The notes under the pieces: generated by a model
Database searches by the model: none
The model's input: the letters and a program-made list of their open reading frames with translations, nothing else
Told to the model about the DNA's origin: nothing
In this document: positions 1 through 11,127 of the stretch, piece after piece
Layout of the letters: every line of letters starts with the position of its first letter
Numbering within the stretch: the first letter of the stretch is position 1
Assembly: GCA_014529385.2 (NCBI GenBank)
Contig: CM043971.1
Location: 29,405,709 to 29,469,708, forward strand
From: Adiantum capillus-veneris
Lineage: Eukaryota > Streptophyta > Polypodiopsida > Polypodiales > Pteridaceae
Direction: 5' to 3'
DNA: 64,000 nt
Made by a program: the position numbers and the translations under genes

Positions 1-2397
1 CTTGTAACAAGGTCCTAATGCTGGTCTTGGTCCCATTTGATTCGTCCTTTGTGGATAGGATGGTCTCTGTCCTGCTAACCCTCCATGAGCTATGAACATC
101 AAGGTTCTTGCGTCCATATTGTATCTCTCTTCATCAGAAGCACTTGTAACTGTTGGTGTTCCAACATTCCCCATCATGCCCCATGGTTCTGGTTGTTTTG
201 GTTCTTCTGGTGGGTAATACACTGTCGGAGACATGTGTGCACCCGATTCTTCATAATAGGCTTGAACAGGCACTAAGGCTTGTTCTTCCTGATTCTCTAA
301 GGTTGGTGCATATCTAATGCCCACTGGTCTTGCTCCTGGTAAAGGTGGTTGTTGTCCCAATACCGGTTGAGGTCTTTCTATCCCCATAGGTCCTGGTACA
401 TTTCCCGTTGGGTATCGAGGTACTGGATGTATCTGAGGTGGTGCTAATTGAGCAGGAGGTGCATACTGGCGCTCCCTTACATACCCTTTGTTGTAATAAC
501 ACTCCTCTGTTGGATGATTTGTCCATTTTTGTTCAATAGCACACCATTTCAGTGTTTTTGGCAATGGTTTTTGGTATGGTGCCATCCTTTTTAGAGCATC
601 TTCTATCATTTGCTCTACATTTGGCATGGTTGTTGTTTGAACATTCTTTTTAGTGGTAGTCTCGCTCGCTACGGAGGAGGAGCTACTGGATGCAAAATCT
701 GTATCCGCTGACACCTCTCCATAAACCGTACAGTTATCCACTAAGTACAATGCCTCTCTCGTTACTTGCTCGAAACTTGTACAAGCTTTCAAGTGCAAGT
801 ACTTCTTGAGAGTGTCGTTCCTCAGTCCCTCAATAAAGAGAACAGATAGTCTGTCATCTTGTGGTCGTTCACGTACTGGACATCTCTCAATGTATTGTTT
901 GAAGCGAAGTGAAGCTTCCTTCACTTTTTCGTGTTCTCTCTGTTTAAAAGCATATATTTGTGAGACCGTATTGTGCTTAATCCCTCGTTTTGAGAATTCC
1001 TCAGCAAACTCTCTTAGCAAATGGTCAATGTCATGGAATCCCCCTATGTTCATTGGTTGAAACCATGTCAATGCAGTACCTTCTAGAGTAAGACCAAATC
1101 CCTCGTATTGTGTATGGAAATCTGTTATCTGCTCAGCTCTTAAGACTTGCTTAAAGAGTGACACATGTGCATACGGATCTCCTGAACCACCATACTTCTT
1201 TGGCATACACTTGGCTACTTGAGATGGTCTCATACGTCTATGATCTGCTACCAATCTCATTGCTCCTGTGTCTCGGCTAAAGCTTTCTCTAGCATCATGG
1301 ACTTCATGGGTTACCCTTGTCGGTTCCTCTGCCCTGAATCTACTACTGGGAGGTAAATGTGATGGTTCCGCTTCAAACCTTGGACCTGGAGTGGTATAGG
1401 TCGGGATTGGAACAGCACTACCTCGATTCGTCTCCATTGACTCTCTGGAATGTAATGATCCCATTGGTCCGAGCTTCGAGTCCCAAGGTTGACTGAAAGA
1501 GTCAGCAACCTGAGTTCTTTGTCCTCCTGTTGTCATTGAGTTTCGCACTCCATTTGTTGGTGCTGGTCTATGTGAGCTAGAAGTAACATAATACTGATGT
1601 AGTGGTCCCCCAAAGTATGTATATCCTTCTAATTCTTTCTTGCCCATTGTTGAGTATTGCCTGCCATACTTATCGTAAGCGGCAATTTTCACTTCCGATC
1701 CCTCTGTGTAGGTAAAGACATAAAGTCTTTTTTGGTCTGTCAACTCTCCCGTCTAGGGTTCTTCACATCTATAATAGAGATCTTGCTCCCCATTATTATA
1801 TTTGTACAGCCCCACATAGATGTTATCAGTGTTGATCCTTGTAGTTTCATTCTCTCTTCTTAACCTCGCATTAGGGAAGTTCATTATTGGTGCTTTCTCC
1901 TCGAGTTCTTCATCTATTTTGGCTTTGGTGCCCATCAATCCCCACTTGTCCACAATGTTAGGGTTTAGGACTACCAAGTACATGGTACCCTCGTCATCTA
2001 GATATCTATCTCCGCTATAGCTCACAGGCACTAAGTCCTTGAACTCACTAGGTCTATCTTCTATCTTTACACAATAGCGGTCCATTCCATCTTTGTAGAT
2101 CTTGGCACCTTGCTCATTGTCGTACTGGTATTTTATGAACAATAGCTTCATGGTGGCGGAAGGGTTTGATGATCCTGCTGCCATATTTTCTCTGTTGTTC
2201 AGGTTCAAGTGTTCCAAGTTTTCGGTGAAAATCTCGTAAGATCTCTCCGAAGAAGTATCAGAAACACTTCCTTCAAAGATCGGCTCTAATGGTTGCACCC
2301 AACTTTGGTTTACACTTCCCTCGGTTGATATGACACTTGCTGGTTCCCCTTGTTTTGGTTGATTATTCCGGAGATTCCTGCCCGATCTCAAATTCAT
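1..2397 (-). pseudogene. Ty3/gypsy gag, one in-frame stop, cut by window edge
   Basis: Gag would form the retroelement's cytoplasmic particle. The first ATG gives MNLRSGR, the same opening as the Gyp-B gag at 47617, so I take it as the start, although the frame is open without ATG up to 2436. The frame reads from 2397 to position 1 with one break, a TAG at 1753-1755 after RCEEP; beyond it the same frame continues without another stop that I could find. A retrotransposon gag core with a FGLTLEG.ALTWF motif lies near 1100, a conserved KWCAIEQKWTNH segment near 545, a Pro/Gln-rich stretch follows, and the frame leaves the window at GPCYK, the first Cys of a CCHC zinc knuckle. Protease and pol would lie further left, outside the window. 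Confidence 0.85.
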
Positions 2398-2565
2398 CAA
2401 TTCCCCTAAAGGACTGTAGCTTTTCCGTCTCGGCAATTTGTTTTCCCCAAGTTTTTGTGGTCAGAATTGATCCAAACTGATTGATACTTGGTCAATTGTT
2501 TAATCTTGTCAGTCGGACAACTTTTGTTTCATCAAGTGAGAATTTTGTTGCAGTTATGCTGAAAA

Positions 2566-2589
2566 AGACATTATACGCGTATGATGTCT
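2566..2589. repeat. 24-bp palindrome, Gyp-A copy 1
   Basis: The half-site AGACATTATACG is followed directly by CGTATGATGTCT. It is symmetric except for one position (T7 against G18), and the flanks extend the symmetry with AAAA on the left and TTTT on the right. The centre is ACGCGT. It lies 169 bp upstream of the gag ATG. Confidence 0.93.
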
Positions 2590-2849
2590 TTTTTCACAGA
2601 TTTTGACTATTTTGGTTATGCTCACTCTCAGTGGCCCCTTTATGCTCTGTTCACTCACAAAATTCAGTTTGAACTCTGTTTGAGCAAGTTATGGCTAGTT
2701 CAGGCTTTTCTTGGCAATTTCCCGCTTTTGACTTGTTTTTTGGGTCAATTGTGATCCAAATGGTATGAAACTTGAAATATAACCTCTAGACAGCTATTAC
2801 AATGGATCTGTGTTAGCAAAGTATCAAAATATGTCCAAAATTAGGTCAA

Positions 2850-2873
2850 AGACATCATACGCGTATGATGTCT
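2850..2873. repeat. 24-bp palindrome, Gyp-A copy 2
   Basis: Perfect palindrome made of half-site AGACATCATACG plus its reverse complement. It starts 284 bp from copy 1. A and T flanks again lengthen the symmetry by a few bases. Confidence 0.95.
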
Positions 2874-2974
2874 TTTTCATCAATTTGGGTCCAAACTTGA
2901 TATTTATGCTTTCAACAGTGTTTGTGACAATCTTGTCAGGTCAGATTTCAAAAATAAGTAGTGGATGTGCCAAA

Positions 2975-2998
2975 AGACATTATACGCGTATGATGTCT
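2975..2998. repeat. 24-bp palindrome, Gyp-A copy 3
   Basis: Same sequence as copy 1, with the single T7/G18 mismatch. It starts 125 bp after copy 2, close to the 123-bp step in the Gyp-B gag leader. Confidence 0.93.
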
Positions 2999-3262
2999 TT
3001 TGTCCCAGATTTTGACTATTTTTGGTTTTAAGCCTTCTCCAATGTTTATAATTGAGTTTCAAGTGTTTTTGTCAGGTTTGAATGTAAAAACAAGATTTGA
3101 ATCCAAAATTTCCTATTCTTTGCGTTTCTTGGACTCCGACTTGTCTTTTTGGGTTTCTTTGAGTGTTAATGCTCTTGTTTTAAGTTGATCTTAGGGTAAA
3201 ACCCCCCTTCTAAACACTCTGGCAATGTCAAATTTTCAATTTTAGTCCCTGTTTAGGTCCTA

Positions 3263-3286
3263 AGACATCATACGCGTATGATGTCT
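3263..3286. repeat. 24-bp palindrome, Gyp-A copy 4
   Basis: Perfect palindrome identical to copy 2, starting 288 bp after copy 3. The surrounding sequence differs from that of the other copies, so the palindrome is the best-kept part of the leader. Confidence 0.95.
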
Positions 3287-3810
3287 AAAGTTGCAGATTT
3301 CCAGTTTTTCAGCACAGAACTCTTCCAATAGCTCTTTTAAGTGCTCAGCAACAATCAGTTACACAGAAAATTTTTCTGAACTTTGTTTATTGCATATTTC
3401 ACTACCAAAGAGACTTTTTTTTCAGTGATCTAACATGCAATCGAACACATCAAGCAAATAGAACACCAATTGATAGCTCTAGATCAGGATCAAATCAGGC
3501 CCTACCTAAGCTACTTCTAATCATAAAATGGATTTTTTGCAATTGAAAATATAAAGAGATTTACTACCACACAAGGAGTAGCAAATTCTTTTTATGTCAA
3601 CAACCACTTAAACACCATCAAAAACAATCTAATCTACGCTAAACTAAAAATACTGTCAACGCGGAAGACCCAGGAATACCCCACTTCCTAGTATCTCTCG
3701 AGACCTTCGGAGTCCACCACTCCTAGATCTTTTCTAACTAAAGTATACAAAGTAGTTTATACGACTCACCTCGTAGGATTAGTCTAAGGTCACCTACTTA
3801 GGGCTCTCGT

Positions 3811-3827
3811 CTCCGGCAGCGGCGCCA
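3811..3827 (-). promoter_or_regulatory. Primer-binding site, tRNA-Asp type (Gyp-A)
   Basis: On the minus strand this reads TGGCGCCGCTGCCGGAG, complementary to a plant tRNA-Asp 3' end as I know it. Two bases separate it from the LTR end. tRNA-Asp priming is known in the plant Athila and Tat lineages of Ty3/gypsy. Confidence 0.82.
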
Positions 3828-4453
3828 AATGTTAAGGCGGTTACGCCGCTAGCGGAAGCTAAATAGCGAGAACTCAACCAACAACAGAATTTGTCAGACG
3901 AAGACGAAGCTTGACCCGCAGGCGCATGTAAACAACTAGGTGGGTGTCAAATCACCTACTCGACCTTCTAATGACAATCACTACTAAGGAAATCAAATCT
4001 AAGTTCTAAAACACGCAAGTGACTGAAATCCGTACTACGAACGAATGCTATACGAAACAGGATCTAGAATCATTGAATCGATCTCAAACTCAAGGGGAAG
4101 TCTATGCACTAGGTAAGAACAACACCCTAAAGACTTGAACTGTAAAATCAACCTATAATCACTCCGTGCGGTAAACGCGTATGAAGACAGGCCGAAAAAT
4201 ACAGGTGACCGAAACTTGACCCTGATGGTACTAATGTGTAGCTCTACTTGTTGTGGTTCTATAGATATGCTGCACGCTCTATTCCGACACACGAGTTGGA
4301 AGAAAACTCACACCGAAGCTCGTAGGAACTTACCACACGTAGAAGCCGATAGCGCGCACTCTTGGTATCTGTGCGTAGCTCTCACCGTTGCTAACACAAT
4401 GGCGGTGTCGCTTCTCCAATGGCGGTCCCGTAGCTCGCGTAGCAAGGAGATAA

Positions 4454-4454
<1 letters not shown>

Positions 4455-4494
<40 letters not shown>
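4455..4494. repeat. (CT)n microsatellite in the Gyp-A LTR
   Basis: About 20 uninterrupted CT units. On the sense (minus) strand it lies roughly 75 bp downstream of the TATA-like element, so it would be near the start of the transcript. Confidence 0.97.
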
Positions 4495-4496
<2 letters not shown>

Positions 4497-4567
4497 ACAC
4501 AGTCACGGCGCTCAAAAACTCACTTTGATTAATAATTGAATCCCCCTTAGGTTACAAAACTTTGGCT

Positions 4568-4574
4568 TATATAC
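4568..4574 (-). promoter_or_regulatory. TATA box candidate of the Gyp-A LTR
   Basis: The sense strand reads TATATAA within GGTATATAAG. The Gyp-B LTR has TATATATA at the matching place (32367-32374), which supports a promoter role. Confidence 0.6.
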
Positions 4575-4783
4575 CTCAGCCTTGGAGGTGAGAACATCTC
4601 TAATTATTTACATTAACAGGTGAAATTACTTCGGGATTACGAGCTGGAAACTCAATTGAGTCCTGTTACTTAATGAATGGCTCAAATCAAAATTAATGTC
4701 GGAAAGACATTTATTACAATCAATGGTTACAAAATGATGGGTGTGAGCAAAAATGTGGGTGTGATCCTCTGCTGGCTCAACAG

Positions 4784-7771
4784 TGGTTTACCTCTTATGT
4801 GACCACTAGAGATCATGTTCGGCTAGGCAATGGGCAGACATGTGAGATCTTAGGTGTTGGAGATGTTCAATTGAAGTTTCAGAATGGCTCTTCTTTCACG
4901 CTGAAGAATGTGAGACATGTTCCCGCAATTACAAAGAGCTTGATCAGCACAGGTTTACTTGATGATGCTGGCTACGTCACCATTTTTGGACAGAACATGT
5001 GGAAGATATCCAAGGGTTCTATGACAGTAGCACATGGAGTAAAGTCTGGAGGACTTTACATGATTTATGTATCAAATGTCTCTAAAAATGTAATCAATGT
5101 AACCGAGCAGCCGAACGTTTCTTTGTGGCATAGCCGATTAGGACATATGTCCAAGAAGGGAATGGAAATCTTGTCTCGTTCTGGTTATTTGCCTGGCTTT
5201 TCATTTAATGATTTTGAATTCTGTGAACATTGTCTGTATGGTAAGCAAACACAACAGCCACATAAGCATAGAAGCAGTAGAAGAGATACACAGTTGGCAC
5301 TTGTTCATAGTGATTTGTGTGGACCTATGCCTAACCTATCTCTAGGGGGAGCTTCTTACTTTATGACATTTATAGATGATTACTCGAGGAAAGTATGGGT
5401 TTACTTTCTCAAGCACAAGGATGAAGCGTTTAGTGTTTTCAAAACGTTTGTGACACTTGTGGAGAATCAGAGTGGCAAGAAGCTTAAATGCTTACGCACT
5501 GACAATGGTGGAGAGTATGTTTCAAAGGCCTTTCAGGACTTTTGTGAGTCAAAAGGTATAAAACGTGAACTTACTGCTCCTTACAATCCTCCTCAAAATG
5601 GTGTTGCTGAGAGGATGAATAGGACCATACAAGAGAAGGTCAGAAGTATGTTGTCTAATGCACAGCTGCCAAATGGGTTTTGGGCTAAAGCTGTATCAAC
5701 AGCTGTTCATCTTGTAAATAGATCTCCTAGCAAGGTTTTGCAGAAGGATTCAGTGCCAGAGATGGTATGGTCAGGCAAAATGCCCTCATACAAGCATCTC
5801 AGAGTCTTTGGCTGTGAGGCATATACTCACGTTCCAAAGGAATTTAGGAACAAACTTGAGCCAAAGAGTAGAAAGTGCATCTTTCTAGGCTATGGTAATT
5901 CTGGTGAGATGGGGTACAGACTTTGGGATCCCGAATCCAGAAAGGTTGTCCGCAGCAATGATGTTCACTTTAATGAATCCAAATATCATTCTAAACCAGA
6001 GAGGGCTGAGGAGATTAGAAGAGTTGTCTTCCAAGAAGATGGACCTGCACGTGCAAGACAAAATGTCAGGGCTCAAGAGGAGCAAGGACAGGATAGAGTG
6101 GAACCACAGGTTGTGGCTGAGCCTGAGCCACCTATTGTGCGTAGATCTGGACGTGTCACGCGACCTCCTGATAGGTTTGTTCCATCTATGAACTATGTCA
6201 TGTTGACTGATTGCAATGAGCCTTCATGTTACAAGGAAGCAATGCAAATGAAGGACTCCGGGAATTGGCAATTGGCCATGCAGTCAGAGATGACAGCTCT
6301 GCATAAAAACAAGACATGGAAGCTAGTTAAATTACCACGGGGCAAAAAGGCTCTACCTTGTAAATGGGTTTACAGGTATAAGATCACCGCTCATGATAGT
6401 CAGCCAAAGTACAAAGCAAGGCTTGTTGCCAAGGGCTTTAAGCAAGAACAAGGCATTGACTTTGATGAAGTCTTCTCTCCGGTGGTCAAGATGACTACAT
6501 TGAGATGCTTTCTTGCATTGGTTGCCATATTAGATTTGGTGTTGCACCAAATGGATGTCAAGACACCGTTCTTGCATGGTGATTTAGATGTGGAAATTTA
6601 CATGCAGCAGCCAGAAGGGTTTGTTGAGAAAGGCAAGGAAGATTGGGTATGCCAGTTGTTAAAGAGTCTTTATGGCTTAAAACAATCACCGAGGGCATGG
6701 TACCATAAATTCCACAAGTTTATGCTTTCTCAAGGCTACAAACGTAGTGAGTTCGATCACTGTCTATATACAAAGAAGGCTAAGGATGGCAGTTGGCTGA
6801 TCCTTATTTTGTATGTGGATGACATGTTGATTGCTGGCAAGCACTTGGAAGAAATTTCAGCTTTGAAGTCAAAGATGGCAAAATCGTTTGACATGAAAGA
6901 CATGGGTGAGGCAAGTCATATACTTGGTATGCGCATTGAGAGAGACAGATCAAAGAAGTTGATTTGGTTATCTCAAACAGAGTATATTGACAAGGTTTTG
7001 CAACGTTTCAATATGGAGAAGGGAAAGGCATTGAGTGTTCCATTGCCACCATATGTGAAACTTAGCAAACAAGATTGTCCTGTGTCTGAGGAAGAACAGG
7101 CTGAAATGGATAAGATTCCATATGCGTCTGCAGTGGGTAGTTTGATGTATGCAATGATTGCTACTCGCCCAGACATTGCATTTGCAGTGGGAGTAGTAAG
7201 TCGATACATGTCAAACCCAGGCAAGAAACATTGGGAGGCAGTGAAAGGAATATTGAGATACTTGAAAGCTACAAAGAGTATGCGTATATGCTATGGGAGT
7301 CAGGAGCTAAGTGTAAAGGGTTTTACAGACTCAGATTATGCAGGTGACTTAGACAACCGAAGGTCTACGTCAGGGTATGTCTTTACATTGGCTGGTGGAG
7401 CAGTATCATGGCGTTCTAGATTACAAGATTGTGTTACTCAGTCTACTACAGAGGCTGAATATGTTGCAGCATCAGAGGCATGCAAAGAATCAATTTGGCT
7501 TAATTGACTAGTAACAGATTTGGGAATCAAAGAAGAGATGCCTATGTTATATTGTGATAGTCAAAGTGCTATACAATTGGCTCGCAATCCAGTTTATCAC
7601 TCAAAGACAAAGCATGTGGATGTGAAGTATCATTTCATCAGGGAAATGCTCGAGGATAAGCAACTTCAGCTTGTCAAAGTTCACACCACAGAAAATCCTG
7701 CTGATCTACTTACAAAAGGACTTCCCTCAGAGAGCTTTGCGCATTTTCGCAAGCAGTTAGGTGTAGGGTAG
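4784..7771 (+). pseudogene. copia pol (integrase, RT, RNase H), one in-frame TGA
   Basis: The frame is open from the LTR junction to a TGA at 7505-7507 and continues in the same frame to 7771, so one stop separates it from an intact pol end. Visible in order: the region after protease (HVRLGNG, VRHVP), the GAG-pre-integrase finger (LWHSRLGHMS, CEHCLYGK), the integrase core with HSDLCGP, RTDNGGEY and NGVAERMN (D, D, E), the RT with KWVYRYK, YGLKQSPRAWY and the YVDD active site near 6809-6820, then RNase H with FTDSDYAG and TEAEYVA. After the stop come YCDSQSA, KHVDVKYHFIRE and NPADLLTKGLP. It would copy the element's RNA into DNA and integrate it. There is no true start because the 5' part is missing. 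Confidence 0.93.
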
Positions 7772-7850
7772 TACATCACTTCTCTACATCTCTTGTATAT
7801 TAGCTTGTATAGTAGCTTCTCTCACACTTAAAGTACCACATTGGACTTTA

Positions 7851-7860
7851 AGTGGGAGGT
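7851..7860 (+). promoter_or_regulatory. Polypurine tract of Cop-1
   Basis: AGTGGGAGG followed by one T lies directly before the TG that opens the 3' LTR, where plus-strand DNA synthesis is primed. Confidence 0.75.
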
Positions 7861-8136
7861 TGTTGGGGTATAAAGCCCAATGTGGTCGCCCAGGTAAGTG
7901 GGCGGGCCGCCAGGTATGTACACATATTCTTTTGTTAAAACCTAATAAGAACTCACTATGCTCTACACATTACAGTAGAGCGAGTTCACCATATCGTCGT
8001 GCTCTTCTTCTCGCACTCTCTCTCGCGTCGCACTTCCGCTCGTACTCCTTCACCTTACACAACAACTCACTCTACATTATGCCTTTTCATGGTATAAAGT
8101 AAGGATTGTTTTCAATAACCATCGATATACTTGTCA
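7861..8136 (+). repeat. 3' LTR of Cop-1
   Basis: It starts TGTTGGGGTATAAAG right after the polypurine tract. The end is set at TTGTCA because the next bases read as gypsy protease. The second copy is not in the window, so the right end is uncertain by tens of bases. A TATAAAG occurs unusually near the LTR start (7868-7874). Confidence 0.65.
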
Positions 8137-11127
8137 GAATCAAGTGGAAGTTCAATTTTTATTGGTGGATTTGTGCAAACACACATTTTTTGTCATACCT
8201 TTGGATAGAAGTGATGCGATTTTGGGTGTGCCATTTCAACATCAATTTATCCACCAATGGACCATAAAACACATTCACACATTCTTAAACATAGTGATTA
8301 GAAATTTATATTCAAGCCATACTTGAGCAACAAAAATTTATTCTCTCTCACATACGAGCTATATCATACCTTGTGCTTATAAACAAAGTGTCTCCCAAAC
8401 TACAATCACCACATAATGATTGACACAAGGAATTTCTTTCTCAATTCATGAATTATTTTATGCATGATTTGCCTCTTAGAGTTCCACCTTCATAACTTGA
8501 AGACCATAGGATAGATATCATTCTAATAGTGAACCACTTTTTAGAGCACCTTATAGAGTAAATCCTATTGCGCACAAAAAAAATACATACACAATCTCGG
8601 GATTTTTGAAATAAGTGACCCATAAAACCTAATAGATCACCATATGGAGCATCCAATACTTATTGTCTAGAAGTAGAATGGAAATTTTCCTATGTGTATT
8701 AACAATAAGGCTTTGAACAAAATCACTATCAAGAACAGATTCCTCATTCTTGGAGTAGATGATCTACTTGAAAAATTGAAAGGGGCTACTACTTTCTATA
8801 AAGTCGATCTTAACTCAGAATACCATCAAGTCAAAAGGATACAAGAGGATGCTTACAAAACTGCATTTAGGGCACTATTATTATTTTTTATGTCCTTCGT
8901 CTTACAAATGGACCTTCAACTTCCACACGAATGATGAACAAATTTCCTATTGATCACCAAAATTTTGTGATTTGTCTTTCTTGATGATATATTGGTGTTT
9001 AGTAAGTCTGAACAACATCATTAAGGACATCTCACGCATGTGTTCGTTGACTCACTTAAAAATAATTAATTGTACTTGAATCCAAAGAAAAGTACTTTTT
9101 TTCAACTTGAAATTGAATACCTAGGACATATTGTTTATAAAGAAGGCATTCATGTTGACCCAAAGAAGAGAGAAGCAATGTAATTCATGGCCAAATTTTG
9201 CATGAATTAAGTTCTTTTCTAGGTTTTTGCAATTACTATGAGAAGTTTGTCTACAATTTTGTGTGCAAAGCTCATTATGTGACTCTCTTATTAAAGAAAA
9301 AACACTCCATATATCTGAATTGATTTGCATGAAAACTCATTCACTGCACTCAAGACTGCTTTGAGATTGCCTACATTTAATAAATCATTCTTTGTTGTCG
9401 TCTCTGATGCAAGTGGCAAAGGTATCGGTGCAATTCTCTTGCAAGATGACTATTTGAACGTCGTAAACTTAAGATAATTACAATGCATATGACAAAGAAT
9501 TGATTGTTTTTGTTCCTATAAAAAGTTTGGAAATATATTTGATGGGTATCGATTTGCTAACTAACAAAGTATCAAGTATTTCTTGTTTCATTTTCTAATT
9601 GATGATAGACACATTAAATGGGCTTCATTTATTCAACATTTTCAGCCTACCATTCAATACCAACATGGCAAAGTGAATGTTGTACCTGATGCTTACAATA
9701 GAAGGTCTCATATTGATCATCTATCAACTATTGAAGGTACATATTTTGCTTCTATGATTGATACTTATGCAAGATAAAGACTTTAAAACCACATGGCTAC
9801 ATATGACTAAAAATGCCACTCATTCATTTAGAATACACATTCAAGATGTTTTCTTTATTTTAAGCATAAACTGTATGCCACTAAATCTTTTCATTCATTG
9901 ATTATCGAAGAGTTGCATAAATAGCCTTATACAAGTCATAGAGGTTTTGAAGCTATGTTTCAATATTTAGTTGTGATTTTTACTGACTAAATATGTGAAT
10001 TCATGTAAAGTATTATGTTTCATCTTGTTTGGTATGTCAAAAGGTCGATTTTGTAACTGGTTTTATGCTTACTATTCACAAGCATGATATGATTCAAATT
10101 ATTACTTATCATTTTTCTAAGCAAGAATATTTCAATCCTTGCAAAAAAACACTCACAACGCATTAAGATACAATTCTATTTCTAGTTTTTGTGTTTCCAC
10201 GTCATGTTTTACCAAAGGTAATGATTTTAAAAAGATATTCAAAGTTTTGTAGCACTTTCTAGGTGAATTTATTTGATAATCTAGGTACGACACTTGATTT
10301 CTACCTCATGCATCAAATGGACAAATAAAGATTACTAACCACACTATCATTAACTTAGAGGCGGCTCAGACTACCCGCTTGAGAATGAGGCACACGGGCG
10401 TGAGTCTGTGTGGCAAAACCCTATCGAGCAAAAACAAGGTAATACTTTTTTAGAACCACTCTTGTTGCGGGTGGCCTCACCCCTCGGACACTCATGAAGT
10501 GCGCAAACTTTTCAATGGGAAAAGTGTTGAGTGGCTTGATCTCAAGACCCCACGTGCAAGAGCCCAATGACTTACCACTAGCTCATGGCTCCTCGATATC
10601 TCAGAAATGGCAACGCAGCAAGAGTGTGAATGTAAGGGAGTGGAAAAGCAAAAATGTGTAGCAATGTGTTTGTGCAGTCTGAACCCACCCTTACTTAATG
10701 CATATGTTCATTCTCAGCCAAAGAAATGGGATGATTACATGCATATTTTGAAATTTTCATATAATAACACCACTCATTTTGCAACTGGTAAGTCACTTGT
10801 TGAAGTTTTGTATGGTTGGTTATTCACTTCCCATACTTGCATCTCATTTGTCTCTTTGTACATGTACATATAATTTCTCCATTGATTTTCATAAGATTCA
10901 TGCTAGTGTAAACATTCACAAGTTCAATACATTAAGCATGCTAATAAACATAGAAACCCACATGTTTTTGAGAAAGGAGATTATGTTAGATAATCAGCTA
11001 ACAGGAACGACACCGTCATCATTTTTCATCCCCACTTGTTGTAACAAAATCTTATTCATTAGTTTGAGAATCCTGTAAAAGTCCAAACTTGTTGTATCAC
11101 ATTGATTGCTCAAGAGTGTAAAGGGGC
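8137..11127 (+). pseudogene. Chr-1: decayed Ty3/gypsy pol remnant
   Basis: Short in-frame islands of a gypsy polyprotein occur in the expected order, broken by many stops and frameshifts. A retropepsin tail (SDAILGVPFQ) lies at 8140-8260. RT follows from about 8450, with INNKALNKITIKNRF and FYKVDLNSEYHQV near 8700-8850, FLDDILVFSKSEQ near 8980 and YLGHIVYKEGIHVDPKK near 9120. RNase H appears at 9380-9780 (VVSDASGKGIGAILLQ, RHIKWASFIQHFQPTIQYQ, NVVPDAYNRR). Integrase fragments lie at 9800-10350 and 10680-11050 (PKKWDDYMHILKFSYNN, GKSLVEVLYG). The wording is closest to chromovirus-type gypsy elements. No LTR was found. It is the oldest element in the window by its state of decay. Confidence 0.82.
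10353..10675. other. Unidentified insert inside the Chr-1 integrase
   Basis: About 320 bp of higher G+C interrupt the integrase remnant between its core and C-terminal part. It has no reading frame I recognise and no clear terminal repeats. It could be a short non-autonomous insertion or divergent sequence. Confidence 0.35.

Larger units (their letters stand above)
2398..3810 (-). other. Gyp-A leader between PBS and gag, non-coding
   Basis: About 1.4 kb without a credible reading frame. It carries four copies of a 24-bp palindrome embedded in diverged repeats that share phrases such as GGTCAATTTTGGTCCAAATG with the Gyp-B arrays. The part nearest the PBS (3400-3810) is A/T-rich and resembles the Gyp-B leader at 49020-49260. 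No splice sites or start codons could be assigned. Confidence 0.7.
1..4782 (-). mobile_element. Gyp-A: 5' part of a Ty3/gypsy retrotransposon
   Basis: The parts occur in the right order for a minus-strand LTR retrotransposon: LTR (3830-4782), a tRNA-Asp-type primer-binding site next to it, a long leader, then gag running off the left edge of the window. The LTR begins TG and ends CA when read on either strand. On its right the sequence becomes the middle of a copia polyprotein in the opposite orientation, so Gyp-A was inserted into Cop-1. The matching 3' LTR and target duplication lie outside the window. Gag, leader and LTR are all related to those of Gyp-B, but the palindrome variant differs, so this is a sister lineage rather than a copy of Gyp-B. 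Confidence 0.88.
3830..4782 (-). repeat. LTR of Gyp-A (LTR1 family, 5' LTR)
   Basis: A 953-bp LTR bounded by TG and CA. It adjoins the PBS on the left and copia coding sequence on the right. It aligns along its length with the split LTR of Gyp-B (12646-13214 plus 32204-32575), for example at GACCCGCAGGCGCATG and at the terminal TGTT...CACACCC. The minus strand carries a TATA-like element at 4568-4574. Confidence 0.88.
4783..8136 (+). mobile_element. Cop-1: Ty1/copia retrotransposon, 5' part missing
   Basis: It consists of the protease end of a copia polyprotein, integrase, reverse transcriptase, RNase H, a polypurine tract and a 3' LTR. The left edge is the Gyp-A LTR, which enters just before the WFTSY segment, so gag, the protease active site and the 5' LTR should lie left of the window, beyond Gyp-A. 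The right edge is the decayed gypsy element Chr-1, its likely original target. The sequence belongs to a different copia lineage from Cop-2 and Cop-3, nearest to Tnt1/Tork-type proteins. Confidence 0.9.

Noticed and set aside
1311-1508. Short minus-strand frame inside the Gyp-A gag
   Set aside because: It overlaps the gag frame, which has clear homology in Gyp-B; this is a shadow.
3811-3827. tRNA-Asp gene
   Set aside because: Only the 3' acceptor part is present and it lies beside an LTR; it is a primer-binding site.
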